DNA of 6,058 bases, taken from positions 1 to 6,058 of the forward strand of contig JAYVCI010000093.1 of assembly GCA_043750035.1 (NCBI GenBank), written 5' to 3'. Position 1 is the stretch's first letter, and every line of letters starts with the position of its first letter. Shown one piece after another: positions 1 to 6,024 of the stretch. The notes under the pieces were generated by a model. That model made no database searches, was not told where the DNA came from, and saw nothing but the letters and a program-made list of their open reading frames with translations. Source of the DNA: CANJUD01 sp043750035. GTDB lineage: Bacteria; Bacteroidota; Bacteroidia; UKL13-3. The position numbers and the translations under genes are program-made.

Positions 1-1
1 G

Positions 2-1525
2 GATAGCCTTATCACTGATAGCATTTATTGGGAAGTGGGTGGAGTGTCCCAAACTCCCATTTATTGGGCTGGTTTTTTAAAGAACAAGGATTCAATTGAG
101 GTGTCCTTGGGTTACTATTATTTTTCACAAGCTGGAAAATATATCATAAAAGTTTGGTCAAGATTGCCCAATGGGAGAGAGGATTATATAACAAGAAATG
201 ATACTACCAAGGATTCCATAGTAGTTAATGCAAGCAGCTTTTCGAGTATCAATGCCTCTGTATGCAAAGGAAATATATATAGTTTTGCTGGGCAGAACTT
301 ATCAAGTCCAGGTTCATATTATGATACACTAAGAAATTTTAATGGTTGCGATTCTATCGTAACTCTAAATCTAAATACAAACTTACCCAGTTCATCAAAT
401 GTAAATTTATCCATTTGCCAAGGCGATACATTTAATTTGGGTGGGCAATATTTAACCTCCGCAGGGACTTATTATGATACGCTTACAAATGCTGCCGGAT
501 GCGATTCTTCAATTACATTAAACTTGAACATACTTTCTACCAGTTTATCAAAACTATATCAATCTATTTGCAAAGGGAAAGTATATATCTTTGGCGGAGA
601 TAGTTTATCGCTTGCTGGAACTTATTTTGATACCCTCGCCAATGCTGTCGGTTGCGATTCAATAGTTACGCTGCATTTAATTATATTGAAAGCAAGCACA
701 TCAACTATTAGTAAAACGCTATGCCAAGGAAATGTATATAATTTTGGAGGAACCAATATATCAACCGCCGGAACTTATTATCATACTTTTACCAATAACG
801 ATGGCTGCGATTCACTGGTTACTTTAAATGTAACTGTTAATCCACTTCCTTCCACGCCTTATGTATCAGGTAGTCCCACCACATTTTGCGAAGGGGATAG
901 CGTGGTATTGTCAACAGGGAAATATACTAGTTATCTGTGGAGCACTGGAGAAAAAACGCAAAGTATTATAGTGAAAACTTCAGGGAATTATAGTGTTCAG
1001 GTTATGGATAGCGGAATCTGTACCGCAACTTCTAATGCAGTTTCTGTTTTGGTTTACCCACTTCCAGTGCCTGTTATCACAAACAACAATAGAACTTTGC
1101 AAACTGGGAATTATATATCATACCTGTGGTATTTGAATGGTTCTAAAATAAGTAATGCAACGGCACAAACTTATTATCCTACAGTTAATGGAAGTTACCA
1201 AGTTTTTGTAACCGATAGCAATGGCTGCACTGCCATGTCCAGTGCATTTACTGTGGGTTGGACAGGAATTGTGTCTGCTGAGAGTACAAACTGTAAGTTG
1301 TATCCAAATCCAACAACTAGCGAAGTATATATAGAATTTAATTCTGTTGCAAATAGGAAATTATATATATATGATTCGTATGGGAGATTATTACAAACTA
1401 AGCAATGTGTTAATATTAATCAAAATGTATTTTTAGGTGAAGATTATGCAGCAGGAATATATTTGTTTGTGATTTCTGGAGATGATACTTCTAGAACATA
1501 TAAGGTAGTTAAGAATAGTTTTTAA
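2..1525 (+). CDS. Secreted repeat protein with type IX sorting domain, 5'-partial
   Basis: This is the C-terminal part of a surface or secreted protein. The frame is open to the window edge, so the GTG at 35 is only an internal codon and the true start lies upstream. Residues below count from that GTG. Residues 1-65 are a beta-rich segment. Residues 72-275 are four tandem repeats of exactly 51 residues, each with two cysteines 28 apart. Residues about 270-340 form an Ig/PKD-like module (FCEGDSVVLS, YLWSTGE, SGNYSVQV). Residues about 343-408 form a second one (YLWYLNGSKI, NGSYQVFVTDSNGC). Residues about 419-496 match the type A sorting domain (LYPNPTTSEVYIEF, YDSYGRLL, AAGIYLFVI), which in this family directs export across the outer membrane by the type IX system and is usually cleaved. 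The N-terminal signal peptide would lie outside the window. The role is probably adhesin-like or structural; no enzymatic domain is visible. It ends in TAA at 1523. Confidence 0.9.
   Translation, partial: DSLITDSIYWEVGGVSQTPIYWAGFLKNKDSIEVSLGYYYFSQAGKYIIKVWSRLPNGREDYITRNDTTKDSIVVNASSFSSINASVCKGNIYSFAGQNLSSPGSYYDTLRNFNGCDSIVTLNLNTNLPSSSNVNLSICQGDTFNLGGQYLTSAGTYYDTLTNAAGCDSSITLNLNILSTSLSKLYQSICKGKVYIFGGDSLSLAGTYFDTLANAVGCDSIVTLHLIILKASTSTISKTLCQGNVYNFGGTNISTAGTYYHTFTNNDGCDSLVTLNVTVNPLPSTPYVSGSPTTFCEGDSVVLSTGKYTSYLWSTGEKTQSIIVKTSGNYSVQVMDSGICTATSNAVSVLVYPLPVPVITNNNRTLQTGNYISYLWYLNGSKISNATAQTYYPTVNGSYQVFVTDSNGCTAMSSAFTVGWTGIVSAESTNCKLYPNPTTSEVYIEFNSVANRKLYIYDSYGRLLQTKQCVNINQNVFLGEDYAAGIYLFVISGDDTSRTYKVVKNSF
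248..859 (+). repeat. Four in-frame 153-bp tandem repeats (51-residue Cys modules)
   Basis: Four coding repeats lie inside the secreted protein gene. The first cysteines fall at residues 77, 128, 179 and 230, and the second at 105, 156, 207 and 258, an exact 51-residue period with no indels. The shared pattern is C-x-G-x-x-(Y/F)-x-(F/L)-x-G early in the unit, then G-(S/T)-Y-(Y/F)-(D/H)-T and G-C-D-S before a beta-strand TL-x-L. The DNA copies have diverged clearly while the protein pattern is kept, so the array is not a recent duplication. A disulfide within each unit is inferred from the invariant Cys pair. Further units may lie upstream of the window. Confidence 0.9.
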
Positions 1526-1526
1526 T

Positions 1527-1695
1527 CCCTCATTGCAAGAAGCAGAGTGTATGCCATAGCAAGGGGCGACGAACTTCGCCGTGGCGAATCCTTGTGCGTA
1601 CGCTCTGGAATTTAATCTCGCCGAGCACACTTCAATGGTTCCGAACCATCGGAATGCCACGTCGTCCCGACCAATCGGGATCCTCGCAATGACGG
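1527..1695. repeat. Palindromic dispersed intergenic repeat with nested hairpins
   Basis: This GC-richer, non-coding element lies between the secreted protein gene and the RlpA-like gene. Its ends are imperfect inverted repeats: 1527-1540 matches the reverse complement of 1682-1695 at 11 of 14 bases, around the core CATTGC. Inside are three short perfect hairpins: TTCGCC/GGCGAA at 1575-1588, ATGGTT/AACCAT at 1635-1649 and TCCCGA/TCGGGA at 1665-1680. The right part recurs at the window end (6025-6058). The outer edge CCTCGCAATGACG resembles a palindromic repeat I recall as common in many bacterial genomes. It carries no transposase and could be REP-like or a non-autonomous mobile element. Confidence 0.75.
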
Positions 1696-1761
1696 CATAC
1701 ATTCTTTTCTCATTGACGGGCATGTTTTTTTTATTTAACTTTTCTCCACTATACTTGCACT

Positions 1762-2118
1762 ATGCAAAAAAGTATTATCATCATATTTATTTGTAGTTTT
1801 TTTATTACGGCTTTCATTGGTGTAAGTGATTGCCATGAGGGTTTTGCCAGTTATTATGGAGATAATTTTACAGGCAGAAGAACCGCTTGTGGGCAAAAGT
1901 ATCATAAAGATAGTCTTACCTGTGCCCATAGAACTTATCCCTTTGGAACACTACTAAAAGTATATTGCCACAAAACCAAAAAAACCATTATAGTAAGAGT
2001 AAATGACCGTGGTCCTTATAGTCACAAACGTATCATAGATTTGAGTGGTTCTGCTGCTGATAGTATCGGGATTAAAAGGATGGGGATTGCTTGGGTTACG
2101 GTGGAGAAGGTGGAGTGA
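1762..2118 (+). CDS. RlpA-like double-psi beta-barrel protein, secreted
   Basis: This 118-residue protein begins with a hydrophobic signal sequence (residues 1 to about 21, lysine at 3) followed by one RlpA/DPBB domain at about 26-115. Family motifs are visible: GFASYYGDNFTGRRTACG (27-44), AHRTYPFGTLLKV (55-67), VRVNDRGPY (78-86) and RIIDLSGSAADSIGI (90-104). RlpA proteins bind peptidoglycan and in some species act as lytic transglycosylases on strands lacking stem peptides. The histidine of AHRT (56) and the aspartate of NDRGP (82), which match residues considered important for that activity, are kept. The position after TACG, usually glutamate, is Gln45. No SPOR domain is present, unlike E. 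coli RlpA, so septal targeting by denuded glycan is not supported. Cys24 is not in a good lipobox (Asp at -1). The ATG at 1762 is the only sensible start; no Shine-Dalgarno is seen. The stop codon lies inside a short inverted repeat. Confidence 0.88.
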   Translation: MQKSIIIIFICSFFITAFIGVSDCHEGFASYYGDNFTGRRTACGQKYHKDSLTCAHRTYPFGTLLKVYCHKTKKTIIVRVNDRGPYSHKRIIDLSGSAADSIGIKRMGIAWVTVEKVE

Positions 2119-2128
2119 CCTCTCCCCG

Positions 2129-2146
2129 TCCCGATAGCTATCGGGA
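2129..2146. repeat. Perfect 18-base palindrome TCCCGATAGCTATCGGGA
   Basis: A perfect palindrome lies 11 bases after the RlpA-like stop codon. It is nested between GTGACC (2115-2120, which contains the TGA stop) and GGTCAC (2152-2157), giving a larger composite hairpin. Its TCCCGA/TCGGGA arms are the same as those of the hairpin at 1665-1680, with a different centre. This suggests a short mobile or dispersed hairpin family rather than a simple terminator, since no T-run follows. Confidence 0.75.
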
Positions 2147-2157
2147 TCGCTGGTCAC

Positions 2158-2177
2158 CCCTCTCCTGGTGGAGAGGG
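2158..2177. other. Intergenic hairpin, 8-bp stem
   Basis: CCCTCTCC (2158-2165) pairs perfectly with GGAGAGGG (2170-2177) around a TGGT loop. It lies downstream of the RlpA-like gene and could stop or stabilise its transcript. The following bases (ATTGTCATTC) are not a T-run, so a standard intrinsic terminator is not well supported. It may instead be part of a dispersed repeat that begins at the palindrome upstream. Confidence 0.5.
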
Positions 2178-2239
2178 ATTGTCATTCATATCTGCATATT
2201 TTGTGATTAATAAAGACCAAGATATTCTTGATAGAAATT

Positions 2240-2363
2240 CTCTGTGAAACTCTGTGCCTAACTCTGTGTTCCTCTGTGGTTAGGCTGTAGCTGCTATTTG
2301 AGATATTGATTTTTTAACCACAGAGTTGCTCAGAGTAGAATACACACAGAGTAACACAGAGTT
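2240..2363. repeat. CTCTGTG/CACAGAG inverted heptamer array
   Basis: The left arm carries CTCTGTG at 2240, 2250, 2262 and 2272. The right arm carries its complement CACAGAG at 2319, 2345 and 2355, plus a one-mismatch copy (CTCAGAG) at 2329. An 11-bp perfect stem forms between 2272-2282 and 2315-2325 around a 32-base loop. A second 11-bp match joins 2260-2270 to 2353-2363. It fills the gap between the convergent RlpA-like gene and uvrA, ending 11 bases after the uvrA stop in uvrA's own direction, so it may act as a two-way transcription end or RNA stabiliser. The motif resembles intergenic repeats I recall from Bacteroidota. Confidence 0.8.
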
Positions 2364-2374
2364 TTAGAAGAGTA

Positions 2375-5224
2375 TTATAACTTCTCCTTCAAATACTGCC
2401 CCGTATAAGAACTCTTAACCTTCACCAAATCTTCTGGTGTGCCTTCAAATACCAGATTGCCTCCAATGTCACCAGCTTCGGGGCCGAGGTCAATAACCCA
2501 GTCGGCACATTTTATCATTTCGAGGTTGTGCTCAATTACTATAATACTATGTCCTTTATCGAGCAGTGCGTTGAAACTGTTTAGTAGTTTTTTAATATCG
2601 TGAAAATGTAATCCTGTGGTGGGCTCATCAAATATAAACAATATATGATTGTCGCTTTGTCCGCCTTTGCCCAGGAAGGATGCAAGCTTTACCCGTTGGG
2701 CTTCTCCACCACTTAAAGTACTTGCACTTTGGCCGAGTTTTACATATCCCAAGCCCACATCTTGCAGCGGTTTTAATTTGTCTATAATACTTTTTTCAGC
2801 AGCAAATAATTGCATGGCTTCATCTACTGTTATATTTAATATCTCACCTATACTTTTATTATTATATAATACTTCCAATACTTCATTTTTGAAACGCATG
2901 CCTTTACAATCATCACAGGGCAATTTAATATCCGCCATAAACTGCATTTCGATGGTGGTTTCTCCTTCGCCTTGGCAGGTATCGCAACGACCTCCTTCTA
3001 CATTAAAACTAAAGTGAGAAGGCTTAAAAATACTGGCTTTTGAGAGTGTTTGGTTAGCATATAATTCTCTTATTGCATCATACGCTTTTATATAAGTAAC
3101 AGGATTTGAACGGCTCGATTTTCCAATGGGATTTTGGTCAATCATTTCAACCGATTTTATATTTTTTATATTGCCATCAAGTTTATCTAATTTCCCAGTC
3201 TGTTCCCCAAAATATCCGCCAATTTCTTTTTGCAAAGCAGGATATAATACACCTTTTACCAAGGTAGTTTTTCCCGAACCAGAAACACCTGTTACCATCG
3301 TTAATGCATTGAGCGGAAATTTTACATTTAAGTTTTTCAGATTATTTTCTCTCGCACCTTGTACTTCTATATAATGTGTCCACTTCCTTCTGCGTTTTGG
3401 TATCTCAATTTGTTCCCTGCCCGATAAGTATTGTCCCGTTAAACTTTCTTTATGTGTGAGTGCTTCTTTTAGTGTGCCTTGGAATATCAACTCTCCACCA
3501 TCTCTTCCAGCAAAGGGGCCAATATCCACCAACTCATCCGATGCTTCCATCACTTCTTCATCATGCTCCACAACTATCACTGTATTTCCCAAATCACGCA
3601 AATGTTTGAGCACTATTATAAGTCTTTGCGTGTCGCGGCTATGCAAACCTATACTTGGTTCGTCTAATATATACATGGCTCCCACAAGGCTACTGCCAAG
3701 AGAAGTTGCAAGATTTATACGTTGCGATTCACCACCTGACAATGTATTACTCAAACGATTTAAACTCAAATAACCGAGGCCCACATCGCTTAGATATAAT
3801 AGTCTGTTTCTTATTTCTTTTAATATACGATTGGCAACTTTTTCTTCGTATTCGTTTAATATAAAGTTGGCGAAAAAATCTTTGGCTTTATCAACTGACA
3901 TTAATAATACATCGTGCAATGCTAATAATTGTGTGAATGGGTCAAAGTTTTTTGTATTTATTTTTGTATAGTTTTTTGCATCTACTAAGCGAACATACGC
4001 AGTATCTTTACGCAAACGTGTACCTTTACAATCAGGGCAAGTTTGGCGGCCACGGTAGCGGCTAAGCATTACACGGTATTGTATTTTATAAGTTTGCTTT
4101 TCTATATCTGTAAAGAAACCATCAATACCTTCCCAGTTTTTGCCACCATGCCACAGAAAATCAATTTCTTCTTGGTTTAGTTCACTATAGGAACGATGAA
4201 TAGGAAAATCATTTTTACGAGAGAGTGCAATGAAGTGTGTTTTCCATTCACTCATTTTTTCACCACGCCAAGGGGCAATGGCATCCTCAAATACGGATAA
4301 TATCTTATTGGGTATAACGAGGTCAGGATCTATCCCCAATACGCTGCCGAAGCCTTCACAGCGTTTGCATGCTCCATAAGGATTGTTGAATGCAAAAAAG
4401 TGTGGGGTAGGGGTCTCGAACAGTTGTCCATCGGCTTCAAATTTGTTGGAGAAACTATATAATACTTTTTGTTCGCCTGTCAGCATCAATGTGCATTCGC
4501 CGTGGCCTTCCGCAAATGCGGTTTGTATGCTATCGGCCATACGGGTTTGCAGCTCTTCATCATTTTTATCCGAAACAAATCTGTCGATAAGGAGATATAG
4601 CTTTTGCTTGGCAGCTTGTTTATCGAATGCTTTATGGTCGGCGATGGTTTCTTCTATATTATATATTTCTTCATTGAGTATTACTCTGGTGAAACCTTTT
4701 TGCAGCAGTACTTCCATTTCTTTTAACAGACCACGTTCGGTAGCTTTTATCTCGACCAATAAATACAATTTACTACTATCTTCCATTTCATTAATCTGCA
4801 ACATCACATCATCAATGGTATGCATTTTCACTTCTTTTTTGGTGGTGGGCGAAAAAGTATGGCCCACACGGGCAAACAATAATTTCAGATAATCATAAAT
4901 CTCGGTACTGGTAGCAACTGTTGAACGCGGATTTCGGGTATTCACTTTTTGCTCAATCGCCACTGCCGGACTAATCCCTTTGATATAATCCACATCAGGT
5001 TTGTTCATCCGCCCCATAAATTGTCGTGCGTACGACGAGAGACTTTCTACATACCTGCGTTGCCCCTCGGCATACAAAGTATCGAATACCAAAGTTGATT
5101 TGCCCGAGCCTGAAACACCAGTAACCACGGTGAGTTTATTGCGTTTGAACTCCACACTCAGGTTCTTGAGGTTGTGTACCCGAGCGTTCTTAATTATAAT
5201 AGGATTGTTATGCGTTTTGGCCAT
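2375..5224 (-). CDS. uvrA: UvrA, excinuclease ABC subunit A
   Basis: This is the ATP-dependent DNA-damage sensor of nucleotide excision repair. It dimerises, loads UvrB at lesions and leaves before UvrC cuts. The 949-residue protein is full length (about 940 in E. coli) with two ABC ATPase halves. Half 1 has Walker A GVSGSGKS (36-43), signature LSGGE (495-499), Walker B ILDEP (519-523) and H-loop His554. Half 2 has Walker A GVSGSGKT (646-653), signature LSGGEAQR (837-844), Walker B FIFDEP (863-868) and H-loop His899. Residues about 130-250 match the UvrB-binding domain, which UvrA2-type proteins lack. The second-half zinc module is intact (Cys747, 750, 770, 773). In the first half only CKRC (286-289) and CPDC (396-399) remain: the Cys pair normally about 20 residues before FNNPYGAC is absent, as I recall for related Bacteroidota proteins. 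The ATG at 5224 gives the typical N-terminus. The gene is transcribed alone, divergent from the antitoxin-like gene. Confidence 0.98.
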   Translation of the reverse strand: MAKTHNNPIIIKNARVHNLKNLSVEFKRNKLTVVTGVSGSGKSTLVFDTLYAEGQRRYVESLSSYARQFMGRMNKPDVDYIKGISPAVAIEQKVNTRNPRSTVATSTEIYDYLKLLFARVGHTFSPTTKKEVKMHTIDDVMLQINEMEDSSKLYLLVEIKATERGLLKEMEVLLQKGFTRVILNEEIYNIEETIADHKAFDKQAAKQKLYLLIDRFVSDKNDEELQTRMADSIQTAFAEGHGECTLMLTGEQKVLYSFSNKFEADGQLFETPTPHFFAFNNPYGACKRCEGFGSVLGIDPDLVIPNKILSVFEDAIAPWRGEKMSEWKTHFIALSRKNDFPIHRSYSELNQEEIDFLWHGGKNWEGIDGFFTDIEKQTYKIQYRVMLSRYRGRQTCPDCKGTRLRKDTAYVRLVDAKNYTKINTKNFDPFTQLLALHDVLLMSVDKAKDFFANFILNEYEEKVANRILKEIRNRLLYLSDVGLGYLSLNRLSNTLSGGESQRINLATSLGSSLVGAMYILDEPSIGLHSRDTQRLIIVLKHLRDLGNTVIVVEHDEEVMEASDELVDIGPFAGRDGGELIFQGTLKEALTHKESLTGQYLSGREQIEIPKRRRKWTHYIEVQGARENNLKNLNVKFPLNALTMVTGVSGSGKTTLVKGVLYPALQKEIGGYFGEQTGKLDKLDGNIKNIKSVEMIDQNPIGKSSRSNPVTYIKAYDAIRELYANQTLSKASIFKPSHFSFNVEGGRCDTCQGEGETTIEMQFMADIKLPCDDCKGMRFKNEVLEVLYNNKSIGEILNITVDEAMQLFAAEKSIIDKLKPLQDVGLGYVKLGQSASTLSGGEAQRVKLASFLGKGGQSDNHILFIFDEPTTGLHFHDIKKLLNSFNALLDKGHSIIVIEHNLEMIKCADWVIDLGPEAGDIGGNLVFEGTPEDLVKVKSSYTGQYLKEKL

Positions 5225-5326
5225 TTGATTTAGAACCGCAAAGTTGTGGTATTGTTTGCTAAGTTTTTACAAAAGTTACCAATTGGTTTTTAACATGCTT
5301 AATGAAATGCTACTTACAAATAAATG

Positions 5327-5358
5327 TTTGATTTTTTGATTGAAAAACCTTAGATTTG
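5327..5358 (+). promoter_or_regulatory. Bacteroidota-type promoter for the antitoxin-like gene
   Basis: TTTG (5327-5330), a 20-base spacer and TAGATTTG (5351-5358) match the Bacteroidota primary sigma consensus (TTTG / TAnnTTTG), the -7 box exactly. Transcription should begin near 5364-5366, about 14 bases before the ATG at 5379. The site lies inside the extension that would be added by the TTG at 5340, so it argues against that longer start. Confidence 0.65.
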
Positions 5359-5378
5359 CATTTCATAAAAACGACCTA

Positions 5379-5612
5379 ATGGTACACACTACTGTAGTTC
5401 CAAGTTCTCGACAAGTTCAATTTGAAATTCCTAATGAATATATTGGGAAGGAACTTGAAATTATTGCTTTCACTAAAGATGAGGGAATGAAGCCAAAGAC
5501 TTCATCTTCCCAAAAACCATCTGATTTTTTTGGTACGATGAGTGCTGAGGAAGGCCAAAAGATGCACGACTACCTTGCCCAAAGCCGTAGAGAATGGGAA
5601 ATAGATGTTTAA
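5379..5612 (+). CDS. Antitoxin-like small protein, probably orphan
   Basis: This 77-residue protein has a beta-rich N-terminus (VVPSSRQVQFEIPNEYIGKELEIIAF), a polar linker (KPKTSSSQKPS) and a C-terminal helical tail (SDFFGTMSAEEGQKMHDY...RREWEID). This architecture, with a short hydrophobic strand region ending in IGKE(L/V)E and a tail ending in R-x-EW, resembles small Bacteroidota proteins encoded just before PIN-domain (VapC-type) toxins, where the tail would bind the toxin. The family call is from memory of that pattern, not from a search. The ATG at 5379 is chosen over the in-frame TTG at 5340 because a consensus promoter lies between them; the leader is A-rich without a Shine-Dalgarno. 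No toxin follows: the overlapping ATG at 5605 reads only three codons to TGA. It could instead be a free-standing regulator or hypothetical protein. Confidence 0.65.
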   Translation: MVHTTVVPSSRQVQFEIPNEYIGKELEIIAFTKDEGMKPKTSSSQKPSDFFGTMSAEEGQKMHDYLAQSRREWEIDV

Positions 5613-5613
5613 T

Positions 5614-5639
5614 TGATTATTATAATTAATCAGAGTTTT
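5614..5639 (+). terminator. Weak AT-rich hairpin with short T-run
   Basis: TGATTA (5614-5619) pairs with TAATCA (5627-5632) around a 7-base loop, followed by GAG and TTTT (5636-5639). It starts two bases after the antitoxin-like stop codon, the right place for a terminator. The stem is only six AT-rich pairs and the T-run is short, so this is tentative. Confidence 0.25.
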
Positions 5640-5652
5640 ATTGCCCAATTAG

Positions 5653-5886
5653 TTTTACCATAGTTTTTTATTTGTAGTTTTTATTCCGTTTTCTAAACAT
5701 CCGCCTTGGCGGACGCACGATAACAAGAGCAATAGGAAAGCTGCTAAAGATATTAGAGGAGTATATGTTTTCTCGAATGCGGCTAATGAAAGTTTCATTC
5801 TATTGAGAAATTATATAACAATTATTCCACATGATGATAGTATAACAAAACCCGACCCTAATTGTAGTTGTGAAAAGAAGAAATAA
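5653..5886 (+). pseudogene. Start-less reading frame, possible gene remnant
   Basis: A 77-codon frame runs from just after TAG (5650) to TAA (5884) with no ATG or GTG in frame. It opens with a hydrophobic run (SFLFVVFIPFS), crosses a hairpin repeat at 5700-5713 that reads as PPWRT, and continues with a protein-like tail: KAAKDIRGVYVFSNAANES, FILLRNYITIIPHDDS and a C-terminal DPNCSCEKKK. The layout would fit a small exported protein that lost its start and took in a repeat, or a 3' fragment abutting a repeat. I recognise no family. It may also be a chance open frame. Confidence 0.3.
5700..5713. repeat. Short GC-rich hairpin TCCGCC-TT-GGCGGA
   Basis: A perfect 6-bp stem with a 2-base centre stands out as GC-rich in an AT-rich stretch. 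It interrupts the start-less frame 5653-5886 without breaking it. The form is like the short dispersed hairpins elsewhere in this window and suggests an inserted mini-repeat, although only one copy is present here. Confidence 0.45.
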
Positions 5887-5938
5887 CTTATATTATAAAA
5901 CTTCTTCTAAATAGATACAGAGCCATTCCAATAAATAA

Positions 5939-5982
5939 AATCAAGCCAATCATATTAATCATAAAAATCACAGTTCAGACAG
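5939..5982. repeat. 9-base-period AATCA repeat with CAGTTCAGACAG edge
   Basis: AATCA starts at 5939, 5948, 5957 and 5966, exactly nine bases apart, with variable bases between, followed by CAGTTCAGACAG (5971-5982). On the minus strand this reads CTGTCTGAACTG and then TGATT every nine bases. It resembles an intergenic repeat type I recall from Bacteroidota genomes. The same bases on the minus strand can be read as a 24-codon hydrophobic peptide (ATG at 5964 down to TAA at 5890), but the 9-base period explains much of its N-terminal composition. Confidence 0.6.
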
Positions 5983-6024
5983 TGTGGGTCCGTGCGAAAA
6001 AATATTCAATGCTTCGTCCCCATG

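Noticed and set aside
1433..1723. 96-codon minus-strand open frame
   Set aside because: It spans the 3' end of the secreted protein gene and the repeat; it has no recognisable protein features.
1750..1757. TATACTTG as a -7 box for the RlpA-like gene
   Set aside because: It has one mismatch, no TTG at the right distance upstream, and would start transcription at or after the ATG.
1581..1796. 71-codon plus-strand open frame
   Set aside because: It lies mostly inside the palindromic repeat, overlaps the RlpA-like start in another frame and shows no family motif.
2240..2363. CRISPR array
   Set aside because: The repeats are 7 bases with gaps of only 3-9 bases and are arranged as facing inverted blocks, with no long direct repeats, spacers or cas genes.
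4383..4892. 169-codon plus-strand open frame opposite uvrA
   Set aside because: It is antisense to a strongly conserved coding sequence and its serine/cysteine-rich composition is what the complement of UvrA codons produces.
5239..5273. Minus-strand promoter for uvrA (TTTG, 23-base spacer, CAACTTTG)
   Set aside because: The -7 box has a mismatch at its first base and the spacer is at the long limit; too weak to annotate.
5340..5378. TTG start extending the antitoxin-like protein to 90 residues
   Set aside because: The extension overlaps a consensus promoter, and the protein pattern begins at the ATG at 5379.
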